The notes beneath the pieces are model-generated. The model was not told the DNA's origin. It saw only the letters and a list, made by a program, of their open reading frames with translations, and did not search any database. Of a stretch of DNA of 64,000 bases, positions 56,631-64,000 are shown one piece after another. Location: positions 3,844,001 through 3,908,000 of the forward strand of contig NZ_OU963893.1 of NCBI RefSeq assembly GCF_918797525.1. The letters are read 5' to 3'. Numbering within the stretch: the stretch's first letter is position 1; every line of letters begins with the position of its first letter. The position numbers were made by a program, and so were the translations under genes. The DNA is from an unidentified bacterial endosymbiont. Its GTDB lineage: Bacteria > Pseudomonadota > Gammaproteobacteria > Enterobacterales > Enterobacteriaceae.

Positions 56631-58025
56631 TTATCCTTGTTGATTCACTGTGTCGTTTTCCCCGCCCCCCAGCGCCAGCCAGAGTTTCATCGTGGAATAC
56701 AGATAGTTGTATTGGGTTTTCACCAGCGTGTTTTCGCTGTCCAGCAATGTGTTTTGCGCATCGAGCAGCGTTTGGTAAACCACGGCTCCGTGGCGATACT
56801 GGCTTTCCACCAGCTTCAGTCGTTGCTGGCTTAGCGCCAGATCGTCCAGTTGACGCTGTTTTTCCTGCTGCCAGGTCAGGCGCTGTGACATGGCGTTGTC
56901 GATATCCTGCAGGGCGCTATAAGAAGCCTTCCTGAACTGGATCGCCGCGGTTTGGACATCCAGGCCGGACTTTTCGATGGTCAGACGCACCTTGTTCCAC
57001 TGGATGAACGGCAGCTCCACCGCCGAACCCAGGGTTCTGACCGGATTACTGAACCACTGCTGAAACACTGACGCCCCCGCGTTTAGCGATGCATTGAGCG
57101 TCAGTGAGGGATAAAAGCTCAACCGCGCTACATCCGACCCGGCCAACGCCGCCCGAAGATTAAGTTCTGCCGATTGCACATCAGGCCTTTTGGCAATCAC
57201 CTCCAGCGGCAGGCGCTGGGCCACCGGCACGCTTTGATGAATATCAAGCGCGTGTCGCTCAGCGGCGTACTGACCCGGCGGACGGCTGAGTAAAATCGCC
57301 AGCGCATTGCGGCTTTCGTCCCGCTGCTGATAGAGATCTCGCAGGCTCACTTCCCGGCTGAGTACGGTTTGCTGCGCTTGCAGGTAATCAAGCTGGCCGA
57401 GATCGCCTGCGCGCCAGCGTGAGGTCACCATCTCCAGCGTGTCTTCAGCGATGCGCAGACTGTGCTGCATATTTGCGATTTGCTGATTCAGGCTGGCAAG
57501 TTGCCAATACAGCTGCGACGTTGTGCCAATAAGCGTTAGCGCGGTCGCCCGCAAATCCTGTTCCGATACCTTTGCCAGCCAGTCGGACTGCTCACGCGTG
57601 CGCGCCAGTTTTCCCCACAGATCCAGCTCATACGCGGCCGTCAGGGCGGTGCTGTAATTCTCCGTTGGCGTGGTATTACGGCGTAAGTTCTGAGCGTTAC
57701 TGGCACTGGCGTTGGCGCTGAAATCCGGCGTCAGGTTGAGATCTGATATGCCTGCTGTAAGCAGCGCCTGCTTGAGCTTTATGCCTGCCAGCGCCAAATC
57801 GTCATTACTTTGCAGGCTGGCCACGATAAGACCTGACAGTTGTGGATCGCCAAAGTTGTCCCACCAGTGCGGCGTAAATTTCGCCACACCTTCACCGGTA
57901 TCCTGCACGCGCCAGGCGTCAGGGACTGAAAGCAGCGGCCGTTGATACTCGCTCTTGAGAGCCTGGCCGCAGCCGGTAAGCATTAGCGCCATCAGCGCCG
58001 TTGAAAGTAAATTGCGCTTATTCAT
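56631..58025 (-). CDS. Outer membrane efflux lipoprotein (NodT/OprM family)
   Basis: A 464-residue TolC-like outer membrane channel. A lipoprotein signal (LMALMLTGCGQ) gives a lipidated Cys, typical of the NodT/OprM branch. Two OEP repeats follow (AYELDLWGKLARTR, and AELNLRAALAGSDVARLSFYPSLTL). Start chosen at ATG 58025, which overlaps the macB stop as ATGA; the longer frame (to 58232) lies inside macB and is not family sequence. It should form the exit duct for MacAB and perhaps the C39 exporter. Confidence 0.92.
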   Translation of the reverse strand: MNKRNLLSTALMALMLTGCGQALKSEYQRPLLSVPDAWRVQDTGEGVAKFTPHWWDNFGDPQLSGLIVASLQSNDDLALAGIKLKQALLTAGISDLNLTPDFSANASASNAQNLRRNTTPTENYSTALTAAYELDLWGKLARTREQSDWLAKVSEQDLRATALTLIGTTSQLYWQLASLNQQIANMQHSLRIAEDTLEMVTSRWRAGDLGQLDYLQAQQTVLSREVSLRDLYQQRDESRNALAILLSRPPGQYAAERHALDIHQSVPVAQRLPLEVIAKRPDVQSAELNLRAALAGSDVARLSFYPSLTLNASLNAGASVFQQWFSNPVRTLGSAVELPFIQWNKVRLTIEKSGLDVQTAAIQFRKASYSALQDIDNAMSQRLTWQQEKQRQLDDLALSQQRLKLVESQYRHGAVVYQTLLDAQNTLLDSENTLVKTQYNYLYSTMKLWLALGGGENDTVNQQG

Positions 58026-59968
58026 TCTCGTGCCAGCGCCTCCGTCGGGTGCAAACGGGCAGCGTTGCGTGCCGGGAAAAAGCCAAATCCCAGCCCGATA
58101 AGTGCGGAGAATCCGCAGGCCAGAAGGATCGGCGGCCAGGTGAAAATCATGGTGAATTCCTGGGTAACCAGAGAGAAGATCAGCCCCGCCACGCCCGAGC
58201 CGACAATGCCGATCAGGCCGCCGAGGGTGCAAATCACCATCGCTTCGATCAGGAACTGGCGCATAATATCGACCGGGCGAGCCCCCACCGAGAGACGAAT
58301 GCCAATTTCGTGTGTTCTTTCCGTGACGGAAACCAGCATGATGTTCATCACCCCGACGCCCCCCACCAGAAGAGAGATCCCGGCAATGGCGGTAATCAGC
58401 AGAGTCATCGACTCCGACGTTTTGCGGATCGTTTTCGTCAGCTGATCATTGGTCATGGTAAAGAAGTCACGCTTGCCGTGGGCGGAATCGAGCAGTTGTT
58501 CTACCTGTTGCTGAGCAACCTCAATGGGGTAACCGTCCACAATGCGCAGAGTTATTGACTGCAGGGGCGTATCACCTGACATACGTTCCAGCAGCGAGGT
58601 ATAGGGGATCCATGCGGCGAGCTGTTCGCCGATATACTTCGGCCCTTTTTTATCCGCCACGCCAATGATCCGGAAGGGGACGCCGGACAACTGAATAATT
58701 TCGCCCAGCGGATCCTGCCCCTCGCCAAACAGCGTGCTGCTGATGTTTGGATCGATAATGACCACCGGCTCCCGATCGTCGAGATCGCGAGGCGTAAAAC
58801 GGTTTCCGCCAACAAAATGCAGACCCTGGACGCGAAAGAAACCATTGCTGACGCCAGACAGAGAGACCAGAACCTGTTTTCCTCCGCGGATCGCTCTTAC
58901 GGTTTTACTGACCACCGGAGAAAGGCTATCGATGTAAGGCTGCTTGCCGAGGAGTTCTACGTCGTCCAGAGTCAAAGAACGCTCAAAATCAGGACGCGGC
59001 TGATCCCAACCCAGGCCGGGCTGGATCTCGATGGTGCTGGTCCCCAGTTGGCTTATCTGGCTCAGAATGTTTTGTCGCGCCCCTTCCCCCACCGCCATAG
59101 ACGAGACGACGGAAGAGATGCCGATAATAATGCCAAGCATTGAGAGGAACGCCCGAATACGGTGGCCCAGCAGAGAACGCCACGCCATGCGTACCGCCTC
59201 TTTAACGCTCTGCCAGAGCGGCGTACGCCCGGTGGTGGCAATAGTCGGTAACGCCTGGGATGTCACCTGCGGGATGGCCGGGTTGACGCGATCGGCGACA
59301 ATCTGGCCATCATGGATTTCAACAATGCGCTGGCACTGCTCTGCGATACTCCGGTCGTGGGTGACAATGATAAGCGTGTGCCCGGCCTGATGCAGGCCAT
59401 GCAAAACGGCCATCAGCTCCTTACCGCTGGTACTGTCAAGTGCACCGGTAGGCTCGTCCGCGAGAATAACCGGCGCACCGTTCATCAGGGCGCGAGCGAT
59501 ACTGACGCGCTGCTGCTGACCGCCGGAAAGCTGAGCAGGCCGGTAGTGCATACGGTTACCTAAACCTAAACGGTTTAGCAGATACTCTGCCCGCGAATGA
59601 CGCTCGTTTGCCGGCATATCCGTATATAACGCCGGGATCGTGACGTTCTCAATGGCCGTCAGGTAGGGCATCAGGTGGTAGCGCTGAAAAATAAACCCAA
59701 GATACTGACTACGGAGCTGCGCCAGTTGTTCGCTACTGGCCACCTGAGTAGACACATCCATAATGCGCATTTCGCCTTCCGAGGGCTTATCAAGGCAGCC
59801 AAGGATATTCATCAGCGTCGATTTACCTGAACCCGATGCGCCGATAATGGCCACCATCTCTCCGGCATGCACGCGCAGGGAAATATCCTTTAGTACGGTG
59901 ACTGCCGCATTACCCGAGCCAAAGTGGCGATAAATATGCGAAAGCTCGATAACAGGAGTATTAGCCAT
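58022..59968 (-). CDS. macB: MacB-type ABC exporter
   Basis: A 648-residue ABC transporter with N-terminal ATPase (Walker A GASGSGKS 43-50, signature LSGGQQQRVSIARAL, Walker B VILADEPTGALDS) and a FtsX/MacB membrane domain with four helices, a periplasmic part after AVGEGARQNIL and the C-terminal three (GISLLVGGVGVMNIMLV, TLGGLIGIVGSGVAGLIF, LIGLGFGFFPARNAARL). MacB acts as a mechanotransmitter that pushes periplasmic substrates through a TolC-like duct. Overlaps macA by eight bases. It is a paralogue of the housekeeping MacB, dedicated to this operon. Confidence 0.93.
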   Translation of the reverse strand: MANTPVIELSHIYRHFGSGNAAVTVLKDISLRVHAGEMVAIIGASGSGKSTLMNILGCLDKPSEGEMRIMDVSTQVASSEQLAQLRSQYLGFIFQRYHLMPYLTAIENVTIPALYTDMPANERHSRAEYLLNRLGLGNRMHYRPAQLSGGQQQRVSIARALMNGAPVILADEPTGALDSTSGKELMAVLHGLHQAGHTLIIVTHDRSIAEQCQRIVEIHDGQIVADRVNPAIPQVTSQALPTIATTGRTPLWQSVKEAVRMAWRSLLGHRIRAFLSMLGIIIGISSVVSSMAVGEGARQNILSQISQLGTSTIEIQPGLGWDQPRPDFERSLTLDDVELLGKQPYIDSLSPVVSKTVRAIRGGKQVLVSLSGVSNGFFRVQGLHFVGGNRFTPRDLDDREPVVIIDPNISSTLFGEGQDPLGEIIQLSGVPFRIIGVADKKGPKYIGEQLAAWIPYTSLLERMSGDTPLQSITLRIVDGYPIEVAQQQVEQLLDSAHGKRDFFTMTNDQLTKTIRKTSESMTLLITAIAGISLLVGGVGVMNIMLVSVTERTHEIGIRLSVGARPVDIMRQFLIEAMVICTLGGLIGIVGSGVAGLIFSLVTQEFTMIFTWPPILLACGFSALIGLGFGFFPARNAARLHPTEALARE

Positions 59969-61148
59969 TTGCGATCCCTGATGAGTTTTGCATCACCACG
60001 CGTTCGCCTTCCTGAAGGCCATCAATGACCTGAATATATTGCCTGTCGTTGATCCCCACGCGGACCAGCCGTTGTTCCAGGGTCTCTCCCTTCATCACCT
60101 GAACATGGTAGCGATCGCCCCCCTGCGGCTGGCCGAGGGCCATGACCGGCAGACGTAACACATTTTTGGCCTGCTCGGTGACGATAAATACCTGTGCCGT
60201 CATTGAGGTGCGGAGCAGGTGCTCGGGATTGGGCACGGTGAACACGCCGTTGTAGTACACGGCGGAAGGTTGCTGAGATTGAGCACGCACGCTCTCATCC
60301 TGTAAGGCATCGTTGGGGGCATCCTGCAGCGCGCCCATCACGCTCTGGTAACGATGCTTAGGATCGGCAACGACATAGAACGACAGTGGCTGGCCCGGAT
60401 GCACTTTAAGAATATCGGTTTCTGAAATACGGGTTTGCACGGTCATGGTGTCGACATTGGCCAGCACCAGAATAGTCGGCGCAGTTTGTGATGAGACCAC
60501 GGTTTGTCCCTCTTTGGTGACAATCCCCAATACCTGGCCATCCACGGGCGCCAGAATACGTGTATAACCCAGGTTGGCTTTCGCGGTTTCCAGCGCCATC
60601 TGCGCTTGTACTATCTGCGCGTCGTTGACCTTTATCTGGGCCTTTTGGGTATCCACTTTGGCCTGCGCCTGCTCCAGGTTACTTTTTATGCCGGACCCGT
60701 CGCGATCCAGTTGCAGCTGGCGTTTAAGCTCAAGTTGGTACTGGGTTAAGGTGAACTGCGACGCCTGCTTCTGCGCCATCGCACTCTCCAGTTCGGCCTC
60801 AGATTTACGCAGTTCGCTCTGTTGCAGCGTGGGGTCAATTTCAGCCAGCAGTTGGCCTTTGCTTACCCGATCCCCAGCGCGGACATACAACTTTTTTAAC
60901 TGACCGTTAACCTGCGCACCCACGTTTACCTGGGCTGACGGTTTAAGGATCCCGGTCGCCAGCACGGTTTTTTCAATATCACCGCGATCGATGACCTGCG
61001 TTATTACCGGCGCGGCGGTGCCAGACATCATGTGATGCACTCCCCACCCGCCAGCCATCAGCAGGAGGAGCACCAGCGCCAACAACGCCAGCAATGCCTT
61101 ACGGTGACGGGTAGCCAGCACCGGGATCTTTTTTACTGTAAAGCTCAC
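59961..61148 (-). CDS. macA: MacA-type membrane fusion protein
   Basis: A 395-residue periplasmic adaptor with one N-terminal membrane helix (about 19-38), a lipoyl domain split around a helical hairpin (VNVGAQVNGQLKKLYVRAGDRVSKGQLLAEID ... ILAPVDGQVLGIVTKEGQTV, shown in parts), a beta-barrel and a membrane-proximal domain. It links MacB to the outer membrane channel. It may also serve the upstream C39 exporter, which lacks its own adaptor in the window. Its ATG overlaps the upstream stop by four bases. Confidence 0.93.
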   Translation of the reverse strand: MSFTVKKIPVLATRHRKALLALLALVLLLLMAGGWGVHHMMSGTAAPVITQVIDRGDIEKTVLATGILKPSAQVNVGAQVNGQLKKLYVRAGDRVSKGQLLAEIDPTLQQSELRKSEAELESAMAQKQASQFTLTQYQLELKRQLQLDRDGSGIKSNLEQAQAKVDTQKAQIKVNDAQIVQAQMALETAKANLGYTRILAPVDGQVLGIVTKEGQTVVSSQTAPTILVLANVDTMTVQTRISETDILKVHPGQPLSFYVVADPKHRYQSVMGALQDAPNDALQDESVRAQSQQPSAVYYNGVFTVPNPEHLLRTSMTAQVFIVTEQAKNVLRLPVMALGQPQGGDRYHVQVMKGETLEQRLVRVGINDRQYIQVIDGLQEGERVVMQNSSGIANG

Positions 61149-63286
61149 GCCAACTCTCCCTGAGTCTCACTGGCAACGGGCACGTGGTTCTGGAACACGG
61201 CGACTTGCCCCTCTTTCAGTTCGCAGACACGGTCAAATAAGGGCAGTGCCGTTTCACTATGGGTGACCGTAATAAGCGTTTTGCCATATTCACGGCAGTG
61301 GTCGATGAGGGTCTGCATCACCTGCAATGCGGTTTGTTCATCAAGGTTGGCTGTCGGCTCGTCAAGGACCATAACCGGACAGTCGCTGTACATTGCACGC
61401 GCCAGCATCAGCCGCTGACGCTGCCCAAGGGAGAGTGCAGGGTGGCTTTCACGGATCAACGCATTTTGTTTACCCGGCAGGCTATCGATCACCTCGGTAA
61501 GGTTCAGTCCGCGTAAGGATTTATCAATGCGCAACTGTTTGACGGCATCGTGGTGACGATCGAACAGCGTGATGTTTTGCAGAACGCTGGTATTAAACAG
61601 GATGTCTTCCTGGCTCTGCAGGAAAAAGAGTTTGTACGCCTGGCGCGAGTTCACCGGCTGTCCATCAGCAAGAATCTCGCCTGCCTGAGGGTCAATCAAC
61701 CCGGCAATGGCTTTCAGGAGCGTACTTTTACCCGCGCCAGATTCACCAACAATAGCCAGGGTTTCACCGCAGAAGACCGTCAGGGAGAGATCCTTGAATA
61801 CGGGTTTACCTGGCTCATAGGCAAACTGCACGCCACGGTAGCTAAGCTGCTGTTTAAAGTGTGCCGGAGGCGGTAATTCAGCACCGTCCTCGTCTTTTTT
61901 TACTGGCGGGAACAGGTCAGCGGCACGGGTATCAATGACATGCAGCTGGTTCTTCTGAAGAATCGAGAAGAAAATTTGCGTAATGTAGGCGGTAAAAATC
62001 TGACGCACGAAGCTGTAGGCGAAGAACTCACCTAACGTGATGCGGTTATCTTTCAGCAGCGGTAAAGCAAGAAACATGAAAAAGACCATTTCCAGGCTGC
62101 CGATTAGCTGATAGAGGCTGCTTTTCACCTGCTCGTATACTTTTTGTTTCTGTCTGAAGTCAAAAAGAGAGAGAGCATAACCGGCAAACGCCGTCTGACG
62201 CTGCCCCTTCAGGCCCGCTGATTTCAGCGTCGCAAAACCCTGAATAGATTCCAGCAGAAAGTCGCTCTGCTCGGCGCTTTTAACCTGAATTTGCTGTGTG
62301 TAATAACGATCGCGGAAGATGGCCCATACGCTTACCAGCCCCATTAACGTCACGCCTACTGCAGATATAGCAGCAAGTAGCGGGCTGATGTAGCACATCA
62401 CCGCTAATGCAATGACGCCAACCACCCAGTCAATTCGCAGGCCGTTATCCAGCTCGATTTTTTGAGCGGCCGCCATCTGCCAGTTGGAGAACCGGCTGTA
62501 GATTTCACCCGGGCTGCGCTTTTCGAAGAAGGAGAGTGAATTGTTGAGCAGGCTGGCGAAGCCGCTTACGCTCTGCATCACCACAAATCGCTTAATAAAG
62601 CGCTCTGTTACACTACGCACAACAAAGGCCAACAGCGTCGACACGACAAAAGCCAGCAGGTAATAGAAGTAGGGGAACTCCTTTTCACCTCCGGAGGAGA
62701 ATACGTTGTTGATAGCGGTGCTGACCATGACCGGCATGATAAACAGGGTCAACGAAACCAGGAATGCCAGCAGCATCAGTCGGTAAATACCCGGAATGGC
62801 GGCGGTCTGTTTTAGACTCATGCATTCCAGTGCGCGGAAGCGACGGGTGCGCTTATGTTGTTCCACCGTCGGCGTAGCCCCACCGCTCTCCTGGTCGAGT
62901 ACCAGCGCATAGCCGCTGATTTCTGTTTTCAGTGCGGCAATAGGCAGCAGTTGCTCCCCAATGGCAGGGTTCATTACGCAGACATAGCTGCCCTGCCGAT
63001 AGGCCAGCAGGACATAATGGCTTGCACCGTAGTGCAAAATAGCCGGTAGAGGGAGTTCGGCAAGCTCGTTAAGATCGAACGCCACCGGGTAGGCCGGAAT
63101 GGCTAATTCAGCCAGGATGTCGCACATCGTTGAAAGCGCAGTGCCGTGGGATGACGCCGAGAAACGTTCGCGCAGCTCTTCCAGAGGTGCATTAATGCCC
63201 TGTGTTTCAGCCAGCATGGAAATACAGGCCAGCGCACATTCATTCGTTTCAGCCTGATAAACTATTTTAGGAATTACATTTTCCAT
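61145..63286 (-). CDS. ABC exporter with N-terminal C39 peptidase domain
   Basis: A 713-residue bacteriocin/microcin-type exporter (CvaB class). The C39 domain has Gln11 and Cys17 (QAETNECALAC) and His90 (GASHYVLL), but the third catalytic position, Asp in DPAxG, is Asn106 (NPAIG). Papain-like enzymes work with Asn, so cleavage is possible but not assured. Then six membrane helices (about 165-440) and an ATPase (GESGAGKST, LSLGQRQRLMLARA, VMVLDEPTANLDE). C39 exporters remove double-glycine leaders from peptides while exporting them. No such peptide gene was found in the window. Confidence 0.9.
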   Translation of the reverse strand: MENVIPKIVYQAETNECALACISMLAETQGINAPLEELRERFSASSHGTALSTMCDILAELAIPAYPVAFDLNELAELPLPAILHYGASHYVLLAYRQGSYVCVMNPAIGEQLLPIAALKTEISGYALVLDQESGGATPTVEQHKRTRRFRALECMSLKQTAAIPGIYRLMLLAFLVSLTLFIMPVMVSTAINNVFSSGGEKEFPYFYYLLAFVVSTLLAFVVRSVTERFIKRFVVMQSVSGFASLLNNSLSFFEKRSPGEIYSRFSNWQMAAAQKIELDNGLRIDWVVGVIALAVMCYISPLLAAISAVGVTLMGLVSVWAIFRDRYYTQQIQVKSAEQSDFLLESIQGFATLKSAGLKGQRQTAFAGYALSLFDFRQKQKVYEQVKSSLYQLIGSLEMVFFMFLALPLLKDNRITLGEFFAYSFVRQIFTAYITQIFFSILQKNQLHVIDTRAADLFPPVKKDEDGAELPPPAHFKQQLSYRGVQFAYEPGKPVFKDLSLTVFCGETLAIVGESGAGKSTLLKAIAGLIDPQAGEILADGQPVNSRQAYKLFFLQSQEDILFNTSVLQNITLFDRHHDAVKQLRIDKSLRGLNLTEVIDSLPGKQNALIRESHPALSLGQRQRLMLARAMYSDCPVMVLDEPTANLDEQTALQVMQTLIDHCREYGKTLITVTHSETALPLFDRVCELKEGQVAVFQNHVPVASETQGELA

Positions 63287-63349
63287 AATTTATACCTCAA
63301 AACGCCCTGTTCTTTTCTGTCATTACGCTGGTTTTCTTTCTATGCATTT

Positions 63350-64000
63350 TTAATCATTTATAAAAAACAGCGAGTGTGAATGCCATAGCATCCAGTCAGT
63401 TGAGTGATCACGAATACTGTGTTCAATAATCCGCGGCATTTCAGCTTTCAGATTTTTTGCCGCAACAGGATCATGGATATAAATCTTTAATCCTTTATCA
63501 AAATAAAGATGATAAAAGACCACCTTCGCCGACATCATTCTGGCCAACCTGATAATCCCGCTGTGTAAACTGGCCGGGCGGTCAAACAAGCGACAATGTA
63601 ATTTATCGGCCTGATCTTTACTGGCAAAATGGGTGAAGTCAGGGGTGATATCCGGGAACAAAATGATATTACGTTTGTTCTCCGCCGCCTCCATCACCGA
63701 TGTCATTAAATTACCGGCAATATTTTTATTATCTTCATGAATCGAACAATAAGTCAGATCTACGCCACCCAACTGTCGCTCGGCTTCGGAATGTGCGTCA
63801 GCGCTGCGCGAGGTGATAACCGTAGCTTTTCCGGGATACGCGGCCGCGCCCACCATGGTGGTCAGAACATCCGAAACCATATGCAGTGGAGCCAGTATCA
63901 CTGGCTGCCCTGCCCGCTGAAGCGGCTCAACCACGCTATTAAGCTGTGCCGAACAGTCTGCCAACTGGCGCAGCAGGCGCCGATTCTGTCCGTAAGTCAC
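63350..64000 (-). CDS. Lipid acyltransferase-like protein, partial at right edge
   Basis: The last 216 residues of a protein that continues beyond the window. It resembles the LpxL/HtrB-type lysophospholipid acyltransferase superfamily: ILAPLHMVSDVL (a possible His/Asp acyltransfer motif, spaced one residue shorter than the usual HX4D/E), NIILFPDITPDF, GIIRLARMMSAKVVFYHLYFD, and a C-terminal RDHSTDWMLWHSH. Aryl-polyene clusters contain a comparable acyltransferase. Here it could move the ACP-bound chain onto a lipid or peptide. 63 bases separate it from the C39 exporter gene. The start is unseen. Confidence 0.7.
   Translation of the reverse strand: MTYGQNRRLLRQLADCSAQLNSVVEPLQRAGQPVILAPLHMVSDVLTTMVGAAAYPGKATVITSRSADAHSEAERQLGGVDLTYCSIHEDNKNIAGNLMTSVMEAAENKRNIILFPDITPDFTHFASKDQADKLHCRLFDRPASLHSGIIRLARMMSAKVVFYHLYFDKGLKIYIHDPVAAKNLKAEMPRIIEHSIRDHSTDWMLWHSHSLFFIND

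Noticed and set aside
58026..58232. 69-codon N-terminal extension of the efflux lipoprotein frame
   Set aside because: It lies inside macB, is not family sequence and would remove the lipoprotein signal from the N terminus.

Overview
The window is chromosomal DNA of an enterobacterium close to Enterobacter (Lelliottia or Leclercia are possible). The core order thrW-proA-proB-phoE-crl-frsA-gpt-pepD-dinB, then dpaA-yafJ-gmhA-fadE-yafV, is the Escherichia/Enterobacter backbone. The Na+-translocating NADH:quinone reductase operon between dinB and dpaA is a Klebsiella/Enterobacter trait absent from E. coli. Species cannot be fixed from the sequence alone.

Region 1 (1-17.5 kb) is accessory DNA stacked behind the thrW tRNA. 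The outer part (1-3.4 kb) is a wreck of an IS6-like transposase, a holin-like gene, a lambda R-type endolysin fragment and a P22-type integrase pseudogene that stops beside a degenerate copy of the thrW 3' end (P22 itself uses thrW). The inner part (3.4-17.4 kb) is a P4-like integrative element. It has an integrase next to thrW, AlpA, a large primase/helicase, an iteron field that looks like its replication origin, unknown genes, and cargo that includes the IetA/IetS AAA-ATPase plus subtilase anti-phage pair.

Region 2 (17.4-42.2 kb) is mostly housekeeping: proline synthesis, the phosphoporin PhoE, the sigma-S activator Crl, purine salvage, dipeptidase, Pol IV, the nqrABCDEF-nqrM operon (nqrC carries a one-base frameshift as read), peptidoglycan amidase DpaA, heptose synthesis (gmhA), fatty acid beta-oxidation (fadE) and omega-amidase (yafV). 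Small wrecks sit between: an IS4-like transposase, a PAAR-like gene, and a gamma-glutamyltransferase with its GntR regulator, both internally deleted.

Region 3 (42.5-52.8 kb) is a chaperone-usher fimbrial locus (pilin, chaperone, usher, tip adhesin, minor pilin) followed by three LuxR-type regulators and bracketed by two FimB/FimE-type recombinases. Between the upstream recombinase and the pilin lies a 311-bp segment bounded by perfect 15-bp inverted repeats. It contains a promoter that points away from the pilin. This has the architecture of the E. coli fimS switch, caught in the OFF orientation.

Region 4 (53.5-64.0 kb, running off the right edge) is a tightly coupled minus-strand operon: lipid acyltransferase-like protein, C39-peptidase ABC exporter, MacA, MacB, outer-membrane efflux lipoprotein, ketosynthase, dehydratase, acyl carrier protein and ketoreductase, then a strong terminator. 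It appears to build a dedicated acyl chain and export a product. I do not recognise the product, and this is the best candidate in the window for an undescribed system.
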